Below are positions 46,607 to 58,300 of a stretch of DNA of 64,000 nt, piece after piece. A model generated the notes under the pieces. That model was not told the DNA's origin and made no database searches. It saw nothing but the letters and a program-made list of their open reading frames with translations. This DNA is from Mesocentrotus franciscanus (taxonomy: Eukaryota > Echinodermata > Echinoidea > Camarodonta > Strongylocentrotidae): assembly GCA_037976565.1 (NCBI GenBank), contig CP137683.1, positions 11,397,665 to 11,461,664 of the forward strand. Reading direction: 5' to 3'. A program made the translations under genes and the position numbers. The first letter of the stretch is position 1. Every line of letters begins with the position of its first letter.

Positions 46607-47425
46607 GAAGAGCTTGCAACCAAAAGGCGCTAAATCCATTCCGGTTAATTTCGGGAAATCATTGTTTTTTTTTTATTTCACGCATTTGTCTCTGTTTATT
46701 CATCGAATCTATACTACAGGTGGAAGAACTACCACTATATGTCATACAAATGCAAGTTAGAAAATGTATTTTATATAATTTTGACAAAAAACTTTTTACA
46801 GTCAATAATGAGTTGTTCACTGACATTACTATAGAAGGATGTCATTTGTGTGTAAATGCTACTGAATTGTATATTAACTATACTTAACTGTCCTCGTAGC
46901 ATAGTACCCCCCCCACCACACACACACACACGCACATGCACACACATGCACGCACACATTCACACACACGCACACACATGCACACACACAATCATCATCA
47001 ATGTGCAAAAACTTTCATCACATAACCACTGGTACAATAATTTTGTCCATGATGAAATCGCCAGAAAATGATGTATTTCGAGACGTGAATAGTACAGACG
47101 AATCTAGGCAGTCTGCCTGTGCTATGCTCTTTGTGTTCTGCTTTCTGATTGCTTTCTGAACAAATTTCCACAAGCTGGTATGATTGGGCCAATCAGAGTA
47201 GAGTATAGAAAGGTGGATATAGCGCCTTTTGGTTGAAATCTGAAATGGATTTAGCGCCTTTTGGTTGAAAGTATAAATTTCATATCAATATTTTCATATT
47301 TTCCTGTAACAATCCTGAGGGAGAATTTAGTGATTTTGATACACATGAGAGAGGTCTATTCAAATCGTGTAAAACATGCAATTTGGTGAAAAGTGGATTT
47401 AGCGCCGTTTGGTTGCAAGCTCTTC
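46607..47425. mobile_element. TIR element of 819 bp with a CA microsatellite
   Basis: GAAGAGCTTGCAACCAAAAG at 46607 and its near complement ending 47425 (CTTTTGGTTG-type, with GGATTTAGCGCC inside) are inverted repeats of about 35 bp. ATTT flanks both sides (46603-46606 and 47426-47429). A paralogous site without the element is at 49137-49165. TTTAGCGCCTTTTGGTTGAA is repeated internally near 47218-47270. Superfamily unknown. Confidence 0.7.
46909..46990. repeat. (CA)n microsatellite
   Basis: Imperfect CA repeat with CG and TG interruptions, following a short C run, inside the TIR element. Confidence 0.9.
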
Positions 47426-47808
47426 ATTTGCATCTGGCTCGAGTTTTGCTTGGGTATTTGGTACTGGAGGATTAACGTGGACAAAATGTTTACATGATCG
47501 CATTATCTCTTATTAATTCTAGTTCCAATGTTTTCTGACTGTTTTCAAGACAATATCATGTTTGTCGATCATAGTTCTATGTAGCTTGATGCCTCATGTT
47601 ATTTTTTAGGGAAAAGCAAACTAAGCAATTATTGTTGAGTATTAGCGACAATCGTTCGCCATTGCTACTCTTTAATGCTACTATGACGTGCAGTAACAAA
47701 TTGAATTTTCAGGACTCGTGACAAATTCGTTTAACAGTTGATTGCGCTTGGTTGAGCCCACTGTTCGCAGAAATTGGACGAGAGAAATAGACGTAAACAT
47801 TCTCACCA

Positions 47809-48200
47809 TTAAAGAGAAGGTTGAGTTCTGGTCATGCGATTTCATTATGAAAGAAACGGTGTGGAATCGATCAGAAAAGGTTGATCATCTAGCATATAAG
47901 TATTGGTGTGTACTGCAAGGTTCTGGAATCATCAAAATGATAAGAAATTTGGCCCAGTCTTGGTAAAGTTACAAGCACTGTACACAGAAAGATGTATACG
48001 GGACTACACAAACATGTGGCATAAAAATCCGTCCCGATTTTTATGCTGTTACATGCCATATTTAGAATATTAAGGCATTTGAAGAGCCATGCTTTTCAGG
48101 GAACATTATTTATCTGATGTTTTTCCACACTTGCATAATAACTATGAAAATGCTCACAACTTATTTTTCACCTCTTCCCAGAACTCAACCTTCTCTTTAA
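47809..48200 (-). mobile_element. TTAA-site MITE, family M2, copy 2 (inverted)
   Basis: TTAA at 47809-47812 and 48197-48200, with terminal repeats AGAGAAGGTTGAGTTCTGG and its complement. Internal sequence is the complement of copy 1 (for example CCGTCCCGATTTTTATG against CATAAAAATCCGTCCCGA-type text). 392 bp, non-coding. Confidence 0.85.
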
Positions 48201-50278
48201 CGACGAAGTCTTAGTATTTTTTTTCACCGCCTTTACAAAGCTATTTGAATGGGAAAAAATCTAATGTTAGGCTTTCTGGGAGAATTTTAAATTATTGTTA
48301 AGACATTTCAGTTGATTCCTGTCGGTTCATTCTATTGTTCGGACTATTAAGCTGAGAGAGACAGAAGGTGACATTCTCATGACTGTAAACGGCCTTGTAT
48401 TATTATTCTTATACAATAACATGACAGATAAATGATCATGAGCACCGGGTTTAATAACTTAACGAATACTGAATTTGAACCCGGGCTATGCTCTCTCTCT
48501 CTCTCTCTTGTCATTGCCTTCCTTTTCCCTCATTTACTTCCTTCTTACCACGGAGTATGTAATGTGTATGAGTATGTGTATGCCTCAATCATAGAGAATA
48601 TAATCACTAGTATCGCTGAAATGATTCTTCTCATTCCCCTTCTACTTCCTCTTCCTTGTAGCAGTTGTTGTAGTAGTAATATCAGCAGAATCATAATAAC
48701 CATTATTATTATCATTATTATATTCATTATAGTTGGTGTTGTTGCTATAATAGTTAATATGGTAATTATTATCATTACTATTGTTATTATTCTTATAATT
48801 ATTTTTGTGCTTTTTCTCCTTATCATAATTATCTTTTGCAATACGTCATGTGCCCAGGATTTATTGCTATAGCAAGAGCTACCGGTACTTACCCACCTTT
48901 GCAAGCAGCCTTCATGAAAGTGAAGGCGGTCATTGTCGCTTCGCGACAGACAGCTAATATACTACTACTACTACTACTACTACATCCAAGATGTCTACCA
49001 AAACTTGTAAATCGTTGCAGAAATATTATCAAGAGAAAATAAGAAACATTCGAATACATATTTTTTACATTAAGATAAAATATTAAGAAGAAATAAGTAG
49101 AGAATGCAATCATGACAATGTCATAAATTATTGTCTTTAAGCTTCCCATTATTTGCATGTGGCTCGAGTTTTGCTTGGTTATTTTTATACTGGATGATTA
49201 ACATGGACATGGACAATTTAATGAATTTTAAAAAAAGGTTGCATAAATTTCAAATGATTAATTTCTGTTTTCTATGACCTCGGGTATGATAATCTGTCTG
49301 GTTGCCATAAGGGTGGCGATGGACGTAAGCGTTGGGTTGTTATAATGAATACGAATCAAGAAATATTGGAATTTTTTAGGGAATATTATGATTTTCAACA
49401 ACATGAAGCAAGTAGTAAGCATCTACAATCTTAAGATGCCTGTTTGATTATGATTAAAATTTGAGTCATTTCAAGTAAAAAAAAAATTGTTTAAGTATTT
49501 TTGTATTACCTGAAAATGCTGTCAATGGTAACACAAAATCACAAATTATTAGTGTATGATGATTTGCACAAGGTACTCTTTGCGATGGAGGTGGTCGTGG
49601 TGTACGTTATCGTGCTCTCAATTGAAATTGTTAATATTTTGAAATTGTGAAATCACATGGCTATTTCTGGGGTGCTGGACCACATCGGGCGCTATATAAA
49701 CATATTTCTACGATACTTATATGTACCATCCATAAATATTTTTCGTCTGTTATAGTGTATTTTCACATTACAAGTAGACATGTCATATTTATTCATCTTA
49801 ATAAGCTATAAATGAAGGGGAAACAAAGCAATTTATTTAAATAAAATCCAGTTTGGGATTATCGTATAATTTACAGGACATAATAAAAGTAAAATCAAAA
49901 CGGGTGCAAATGCAAAATCAAACATTTAGACAAATACATCTATTAGCACTCGTAGTACAGAAAAAGGGGGAAATACAATATACGTCTCTCACCTCATACT
50001 TCCTACGTTTTGGTGATTTTACACCTTTATTGCCTTTCCTACAAGTGTACACATGAAGGTTACACTAAACTCAGTATTACAAAGGTGCAATGCGTTACAA
50101 GTATGTCCATAGTGAAAGATTGTCAAGATGCTTAAAAATGCTTTCAAAAATTATAACATGTAAATAAATCAAAGGTTAAAACTGCCAAATATCACGGGCG
50201 TACTTCAATCAGGTGATTTTTAAGAGCGATTTTTGTTTCGAGTATTTCGAGCAAAACATTTATATTGCTGTACGGAAG
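48201..50278. other. Non-genic stretch with simple repeats and an uninserted paralogous site
   Basis: Simple repeats: (CT)n at 48490-48510, ATT/ATC-rich DNA at 48690-48835, (CTA)n at 48960-48983. The segment 49133-49210 (TCTTTAAGCTTCCCATTATT...GGCTCGAGTTTTGCTTGG) matches the outer flanks of the M2 and 819-bp elements (46587-46606 joined to 47426-47480) without either insert. No gene was recognised; long Ile-rich open frames here come from the simple repeats. Confidence 0.5.
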
Positions 50279-50527
50279 TGACGTATGCTCCTCACAACGA
50301 AAGTGCCAGCGGTGCATTCTGACAATAGGCTATTTTCGTAATGTAACCAAATTTAATGCATACGTCTTTGTGAAGTGCCTCTATACAAACTATTTCATTC
50401 ACCTGATAAGAATAATAGTGTTTCATTATTCTTATCAGGTGAATGAAATAGTTTGAGACACTTCACAAAGACGTATGCATTAAATTTGGTTACATTACGA
50501 ATCTGTGTTGTGAGGACCCTACGTCAC
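50279..50527. repeat. Foldback palindrome (family F1)
   Basis: 50337-50499 is an almost perfect palindrome: CGTAATGTAACCAAATTTAA on the left matches the complement on the right, with a few mismatches and a loop of about 7 bases near 50418. An outer pair of arms (50279-50299 and 50507-50527, GTGACGTATGCTCCTCACAA-type) extends it with mismatched spacers. Other family members are at 13655-13872 and 17521-17725. No target duplication could be fixed. Confidence 0.85.
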
Positions 50528-50981
50528 AACCGACTCGCTCATTAACTTGTTTTTTGCTCATTAAAAAAAATTATTAAAAATAAATCTGAGCACCATTTTC
50601 CAAAACCAAGTTATATTTGGGCTTTTTAGATTTTTGTCTATCTAATCAGCTCAACTTTCCAGTGGAGTGGACTTGTACTTTAAGACATTGGCAAGATCAT
50701 TTTAAGTCATTTTGTCAGGCCTGTTCATAGTGAGAATACAATCATATACCAGGCACACGCACACTCACGCGCGCGAGAAAACTCACACCCAACCAGCGGC
50801 ATTCTATACTCCTCTCCCTAGCCCACACAAACCATTTCGTAATGTCGCTGGGGAGGGGGGAACAGATTGGATATACCATGAAGCATCCAACGAATAATCT
50901 TACTACCCACTAAGTACTACTACTAATATATACTTCTACTATAATACTAATGGTTTTATAATTATTATGTATGCTTATATG

Positions 50982-53829
50982 CAGGGGCGTCGCTAGACCT
51001 TTTTCAGTGGGGTGTAGAGGCCACCGATTACCGACAAAACTAGCGACCAATTACCGACAAAATTTAATGTCCCAATTTTTACAACCCAATCAGAGTTCTA
51101 CTTCAAGTGTCTCTCCAAGCACTTCGGTCTTTAGCCATTCAGCATCATAGCTATATATTTAAATGCAGGCGCGTAGCTAGGATCTTATTTTAAGGGGGGC
51201 GGTAGTGAGCAAGCGAATCACTTAAAGAGCGCGCGAAGCGCGCCCTATTAAAGGGGTGGGTGAAGGGCCTCCTGAGCGAAGCTTAAACGTTTCATTAAGA
51301 CGATTCGTTGTACCGTTCTTGACTCTTAATCCTTGTCTGAATTCAGTTTTTTCCTCTCGCGCGAAGCGCGGAAGCTTTGACGTTTCATTAAATTATTATA
51401 GAAAGAAGACGATTTGTTGTACCGTTCTCGACCCTTAACCCTAATTATCTGAATTCAGTTCCCCCGCGCGAAGCAAGGAAGCTTTGACGGTTCCTTAAAT
51501 TATGAGATAAAGCAGACGATCCGTTGTATTAATCTCGATTCTTAATCCTTATCTGAATTCAGTTTTTTCCGCTCCCGCGCGAAGCGCGGAAGCTTTGACG
51601 TTTTATTGAATTATCATAGAAAGAAGACGATTCGTTGTACCGTTTGCTACTCTTAACACCAAACTGTCTGAATTCAGCTTTTCCCCCTCCCGCGCGAAGC
51701 GCGGAAGCTTTGACGTTTCCTTAAATTATTAGAGAAAGAAGACGATTCGTTTTATTGTTCTCGATTCTTAATCCTTATCTGAATTCAGTTTTTCCTCCGC
51801 GCGAAGCGCGGAAGCTTTGACGTTTCCTTAAATTATTAGAGAAAGAAGACGATTCGTTTTACCGTTCTCGACTCTTAATCCTTGTCTAAATTCAGTTTCC
51901 CCCCTCCCGCGCGAAGCGCGGAAGCGTTGACGTTTCATTGAATTATTATAGAAAGAAGACGATTTGTTAAACCGTTCTCGACTCTTAACCCTAATTTTCT
52001 GAATTCAGTTTCCCCCCTCCCGCGCGAAGCGCGGAAGCTTTGACGTTTCATTGAATTATTATAGAAAGAAGACGATTGGCTTTACCGTTCTCGACTCTTA
52101 ATCCTTGTCTGAATTCAGTTTCTCCCCTCCCGCGCGAAGCGCGGAAGCTTTGACGTTTTGTTGAATTATTATAGAAAGAAGACGATTCGTTGTACCGTTC
52201 TCGACTCTTCATCTTTGTCTGAATTCAGCCCTCTCTCGCGCGGAGCGCGGAAGCTTTGACGTTTCATTGAATTATTATAGAAAGAAGACGATTCGTTTTA
52301 CCGTTCTCGACTCTTAATCCTTGTCTGAATTCAGTTTCCCCTCTCGCGCGAAGCGCGGAAGCTTTGACGTTTTGTTGAATTATTATAGAAAGAAGACGAT
52401 TCGTTGTACCGTTCTCGACTCTTCATCTTTGTCTGAATTCAGCCCCCCCTCCCGCGCGAAGCTTTGACGGTTCCTTAAATTATGAGAGAAAGCAGACGAT
52501 CCGTTGTATTAATCTTGATTCTAAATCCTTATCTGAATTCAGGTTTTTCCCCTCCCGCGCGAAGCGCGGAAGCTTTGACGTTTTATTGAATTATCATAGA
52601 AAGAAGACGATTCGTTGTATCGTTTGCTACTCTTAACCCCAAACTGTCTGAATTCAGCTTTTCCCCCTCTCGCGCGAAGCGCGGAAGCTTTGACGTTTCC
52701 TTAAATTATTAGAGAAAGAAGACGATTCGTTTTACCGTTCTCGACTGTTAATTTTTGTCTGAATTCAGTTTCCCCCTCCCGCGCGAAGCGCGGAAGCTTT
52801 GACGTTTTATTGAATTATTATAGAAAGAAGACGATTCGTTGTACCGTTCGCGACTTTTCACCCTAATTGTCTGAATTCAGTTTTCCCCCCGCGCGGAGCG
52901 AAGCTTTGGCGTTTCATTAAATTATTATAGAAAGAAGACGATTTGTTATACCGTTCTCGACTCTTAACCCTAATTATCTGAATTCAGTTTCCCCCCGCGA
53001 AGCGCGGAAGCTTTGACGTTTCATTGAATTATTAGAGAAAGAAGACGATTCGTTTTACTGTTCTCGATTCTTAATCCTTATCTGAATTCAGTTTCCCCCT
53101 CCCGCGCGAAGCGCGGAAGCTTTGACGTTTTATTGAATTATTATAGAAAGAAGACGATTCGTTGTACCGTTCGCGACTTTTAACCCTAATTGTCTGAATT
53201 CAGTTTCCTCGAAAATTTTAATTTAGCTGATATCATAGGAAAGTGAAACTTTGAGAACATACAAGTATTATAGTTGTAGTCTCTCTCGAAGTCGTCACAG
53301 CGGATAAAAAGTCACAGTTTGTAAGGAAAAAAAAATTGTCGGCCGACCGACATTATAAATCTCACCGACTTCAAACTTCTGCATTGATATAGTACACGAG
53401 GATCGAGCAAGAATACCGACACAGCTGACACGACACAGCAACATATTTATGCGTGTCTTTCTTGCTCCCTCGACGAGACGATTTCACCAACAACCTCCTC
53501 TCTCAGACTCTTATCTCCCCCTCTCTCTCTCCTCTCTTTCATCCCCCGTTTCTTTTCTTCCTTTTCTCCTTTTTTTTCTTTCTTTCTTTCCTTTCTTTCC
53601 TCTCCTCCTTCTTTTTTCTTTTTTCTCTTTCTTTCTTTTCTTTTCTTCTCTTTCCTTTCTTTCCTTTCTTTTTCTTTCTTTCTTTTCCTTTTCTTTTTTC
53701 TTTCTTTCCCATTCCCTCTCTTTTTTTCCCTCCCCCTTGTCTCTTTTTCCCGACGGCAGCGCAATTTTACCGACAATATCCTGACAGGTAGGGGATGTCG
53801 CACCCCACACCCCTTTGGAGACGCCCCTG
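50982..53829. mobile_element. hAT non-autonomous element, 2848 bp
   Basis: Ends CAGGGGCGTCGCTAGACC and (GGAG)ACGCCCCTG, flanked by the perfect 8-bp duplication CTTATATG (50974-50981 and 53830-53837). A second hAT-like end, CAGGCGCGTAGCTAGG, begins at 51167 within it, possibly a nested older element. The body is a tandem array (51228-53210), then a segment with GTCGGCCGACCGACATTA and a polypyrimidine stretch (53510-53740). No transposase. The long Lys/Glu or Phe/Ser open frames in 53447-53810 are low-complexity reading of that stretch. Confidence 0.9.
51228..53210. repeat. Tandem array of about 110 bp, some 18 units
   Basis: Unit: CGCGCGAAGCGCGGAAGC, TTTGACGTTTCATTGAATTA, TTATAGAAAGAAGACGATTC, GTTGTACCGTTCTCGACTC, TTAATCCTTGTCTGAATTCA, then a C-rich link. 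A three-unit block (about 51464-51770) recurs at about 52445-52740, showing higher-order duplication. GCGCGAAGCGCG is a short inverted repeat in nearly every unit. Confidence 0.9.
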
Positions 53830-53837
53830 CTTATATG

Positions 53838-55287
53838 TCAGCGAGGCAAATAGATAATTATTTAGATATTGAAATACGATTAAAATATGCAAACTTCCAC
53901 ACCATAATTGCAACTAGTTTTCCATCGTTGCAGCATATGGAACATTAACAAAAAAATGAAAGAATTCATTTCAAAATAGAAATAATGAGTAATATAAATG
54001 TAAATAAACGAATGATAATCATACATGTATGTATACTTGTTAGCTTCTGGTTGGCACAAAGACGAATCCACTACGAAAATGTAGATTCTATTAGAAATAC
54101 CATAGACGTTATTGTTTTAAATTCCGTTTCTGCCCACAGCCGGACTTCTAGATTATGCATAGCCTACAATACCTAATAAAACCATATAGATTACGAGTTG
54201 TGGGTCTTACTACATTTAAATACTTTTCTGTGTTTCAACGCGATTATATTGTTTTAATAATATTGTTGTTGTTGTTGTTGTAATCAAAAAACCTTGTATA
54301 TCAGTATACATATGTATGGAGGTCAATGAGGAATTATAAGACGTGTCATTTCAATAAGCATGGACCCTGATTATATATTTTTTTTAAAATCTTTAATTAT
54401 CATTGGCCCATAATACTCTCGGATACTTTCCGTTTTAATACAGTATCTAATTTCAATGTGAATTGTATCTAGGTCATGGAGTTACCTGAGTCTTTAAGAT
54501 ACAGTCAGGTTCCTTTAAGGCCAATATCTTTTTATTTTGAGGGACACAGGATACAAAAGCACTAAACTTTCTACAACTAGTTCGTCCACACAACGTCCTA
54601 CCACCTTTTTGATGCGAAAATAATAAAGAAAGCTGTATTTAATATACAAGAAAGCTGTGAAGATGAACAAAATACATATCCATAACTAAAAGCATGTAAT
54701 GCTATCATCAAATTCTTGTTGATCTGCGTATTCTTCTTGATAGTCCTTATTAAATTTGTCTCTTTTTCAAACCTATATTTCCCCACACTTTAATGAGTAA
54801 TGTACAGTGAAAGACAAACGCAATGTTCCTACAAACAGATATGAACAAAATAATCTCACACAAAAATTATTGTCATAGTGAAATACTACAAAGATCGCAC
54901 ATTCATATTTTAAGAAAAAGTATAACTAATTCTTATATAGAAGAATGCCTTAAATGATGATTTCCAAAAGTGAATGTTTAGAAAATATAGTATCCGTAAT
55001 GAAAGATTCTCCTACCGGTAATTCAATGTACAGCGCTGATTTAAGATAACGTGATTACGTTTGGAAGATGTCAAAGGGTAATAGCTTTAATATATTTTAA
55101 AATGAATGCGGTGATTTCGAATGATAAATTCAGAACTATGAAATTCAACAGAGAAGTCATGCATTCCTCCTACTCTGAGTAATAACAGGAACTACGTCAC
55201 ATAATTTCCTCATGAAGTATGCCTGGATCAAAGAACCGAGGGGGCAAATTGGCCATCATCTTCAATTTTCTTTTTCATCTCCTTGAT
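53838..55287. other. Region 3' of the membrane-protein gene
   Basis: AT-rich, no gene recognised. It probably contains the 3' UTR of the minus-strand gene that ends at 55288; a minus-strand AATAAA lies near 54526-54531 but cannot be assigned with confidence. (TTG)n at 54265-54281. Confidence 0.35.
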
Positions 55288-55399
55288 TTAAATTAGGGTT
55301 GGAGTTTTAGAAGCTCCTCCACGCAGTTGTAATTCATGCGACTCCTGGTCTTGAGAGTTAGGATTGTCTGATGATATGCGAAGAACCTTGGTCCTTCGT
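55288..55399 (-). CDS. Exon: cytoplasmic tail and stop
   Basis: Acceptor TTTAACTTTTTCCAG precedes 55399. Entering in phase 2 it completes an Arg codon and reads RRTKVLRISSDNPNSQDQES and HELQLRGGASKTPTLI, then TAA. The juxtamembrane part is basic (MRHRRRTK across the junction), as expected for the inner face. Too short to be seen as a stand-alone open frame. Confidence 0.8.
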
Positions 55400-58300
55400 C
55401 TGGAAAAAGTTAAATAGCGTTTAGAGAATGTTTATAGATTTTACTAATCAAACAGAAACATTGTTCTTATTTAAACAGTGCTTGATGCAAGAGCGACGAT
55501 TTGTTTTTGGAAGCAAAAGGATGTAAGTCCAATATATTCTGGTTTTCACATTTGTGTAAGTCTATAATTGTTATTGCGAGGCCTGCATAATGATTTGAAA
55601 AGTCGCTTTGCCGAAACATTTTCACTTACTGTATGTGAATAGAGAACAATCCTCATATTCTCACCTATAACCACTACCATCTCTCCATTTTGCTGTCCTT
55701 TCTTACTTTCTAATTTCTCTACCTGCCACTTAACCTCCCTCTCCTCTCTCCCTTCCCTGCCTCCATTCATTCCCATCCCCTTCCCTCCTTGTTTCCTATT
55801 ACATTTCAGTCATGTATAATGAGAACGTGAAATGTCAAATATACAGTTTAGAAAACTAATTTTTACATAACCTTAACAAGATTTGTAATTGTTGAAGTAT
55901 GTGAAAAACTTGCTTTGGCCGCGGGCCCAATTTAAATTTCTTGAGAATTCGAAGTAATAAAAATATAACATCTCAAAGTATTCAACAAAGGCCCTAATTC
56001 GACCAATCCACCTCTCATTCATGAAATGTGAAAAACACAAAACAAAAGGGGTATGAATTATCTAGTACTGTTGTTAATTGTATATAGGATATCTAACAAA
56101 TGGAGGAGCTTTGAATGTAACATCAAAATAAACGTATTTCACTAAAATTGTGCTAACATGTTACATCAAAATTTTGAAAATTGGAAAAACAAAATCGAGA
56201 TTTGCTAAATTTTTCTCTAATTAATTTTGTAAAGTCCAAAATGAGGTTTGACACATTCAATCCGTTTCCATATGGAATATCTTATCTCACCTGTGCCGCA
56301 TGAAGTACCATACTATAGCACCTGCAATCACCAGAAGTCCTGCTATGATACTTGTCACAGAGATAATGATCTTGGTTCTCTTCTCTGAACCTGGTTCTAA
56401 TGTAACTGGTGGAATAGCTTCTGGAACTATTAAAACAAAAAACACGCACAACGGACCACAGTTTATCGGCGACATACAGAAAGTGTCTGACTGGTGAAGA
56501 GATGACATATTTTAGTCGCAAATGCTTAAATACTAGATTATCAAGAGAGGAAACATTCCAGCAACTTTATTATTCAATCATAATCTGTAAATAAATAACG
56601 TGCCGAAAAGTTGGATGCTTATTCTAAATACTTATGGAATTGGCACGTGCAGATACGGTAGGGGTAGCCCCCTATTGAATTGTAAGATATAAGATACATT
56701 ATATTTGTTATGAATGAAATCCTGTTCAGTGATTGGTCAACATAGCATCATGTAACCAAACATAACATTGATATGATGTTACCGATAAGAAAAATAGTGC
56801 TATACCGTGATGCACTATACCGTGATGCACTATACCATGGCACTATACCATGGATGACGTCATAGATATTTCCTTCCAAGGTACTACTGTGCATGCTTTC
56901 AGTGAGCGTACAGGATTTCAAATGCCTCCAGCGGGCAACTCCCGCGGTGTCACGGCGCTCACGCTGTGCAATTTACGCTGAGCCGCAGTAACTGGAATAC
57001 ACTACTGCAGTACTTGTATAGCACCAGCTTTGGGAATTGAATTTGTGGATTCCTCGGTGACAGAAATTATTATTATTATTATTTTTATTTTTATGAAAGT
57101 TGGTTTGAAAAATGTAAAACAAATATATCATGCATTATATACCTCACTTAAGAAATCCAGCCATCTGATTGGTCGAATTTGCTGTCGTGGTTGTAAACAT
57201 TTCCGTAAATAAACGAAAAATGCCAAACCCATGTAATAGTTCTAAGGTAAAATCCCGGCAAAATTCCAGTTATCGGGAAAATAGTTCAGTCTTACTGAGA
57301 TCCCCATTGGTTAACGTGTTAAAAACTGGTTTGTGTGAGCGTGGACACCTTACATTTGTGCAATCATTTAGTCGCTACATTTTAGGTTTTTTAATTGCTT
57401 GAAAATTTCAGTCATTTTGCTAGCAAAGATTAACAGACAGTGTCTCAGATTTTCTGTAATGTTTTAACCAATCTTTACTCAATAAAAGGCTTAGGTAAGA
57501 ATTCTTGGTAGATTATTGTGATAATTCGTACGATAGCGACTGCTTTAATACTCGAGGACTGGCTGTTTTTATTACGCTCGCGAGAAAGTTGAATCCCCTG
57601 CCATCACCCCGATGCGCGCCTGGGTGGGCGGCGCGCCGAGCCGATTTGTGTTAGCCATGCCCATGTTTCCAGTCAGCAGGTGCAAGCCCCTACATTTAAC
57701 TTTAATAATTGCACAGTAAACATCTTTAACAAATAGGCTTGCAGTCAGAGTTACAGAGTTTTATGGAGTTATTTTTTACGGAGTTACAGAGTTTTTACGG
57801 AGTTACTGAGTTTTTACGGAGTTCTACTGTCACTGTTATTAAACGAGTTATTCAACTATTTATTTCTGCTCTTCCTGTTCTACCAGTTGATTGGTAAGTT
57901 GACTCTTTTTTCGGCATATAAAAGTATTAATGACTGCTTTAATATTCGAGAAATAGTTGTTTCATGCCGAGGGCAATAGCCCAATTGTAACCTTCACGAG
58001 AGCGTATAAAAACAACTATTTCTCTCAAAGCAGTCATTAATACTATACTATTTCAAGCCACTAGTGAAATTATGGATTCCTCGGTGACAGAAATAGCACT
58101 ATTTTCTTCGGGGCTACGCCCCTCATAAGATGGTACTATTCCTGCCACCTCGATCCATAATTTCAACAAGAGCCTCTCGGTGCATGGTATATTTGTTTAC
58201 TATTCGCCTTTATATAAAGGCGAATAGTGTATAGAGAGGGAGAGAGATAGAGAAAGAAAGTGAGGGGGAAACAGATAGAGAAAGAAAGTGAGGGAGAGAG

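Noticed and set aside
48432..48904. Ile-rich open frames of 119-146 residues on both strands
   Set aside because: They arise from ATT/ATC simple repeats; both strands are open over the same bases.
53447..53810. Lys/Glu-rich and Phe/Ser-rich open frames up to 118 residues
   Set aside because: Low-complexity reading of a polypyrimidine tract inside a hAT element; both strands and several frames are open at once.
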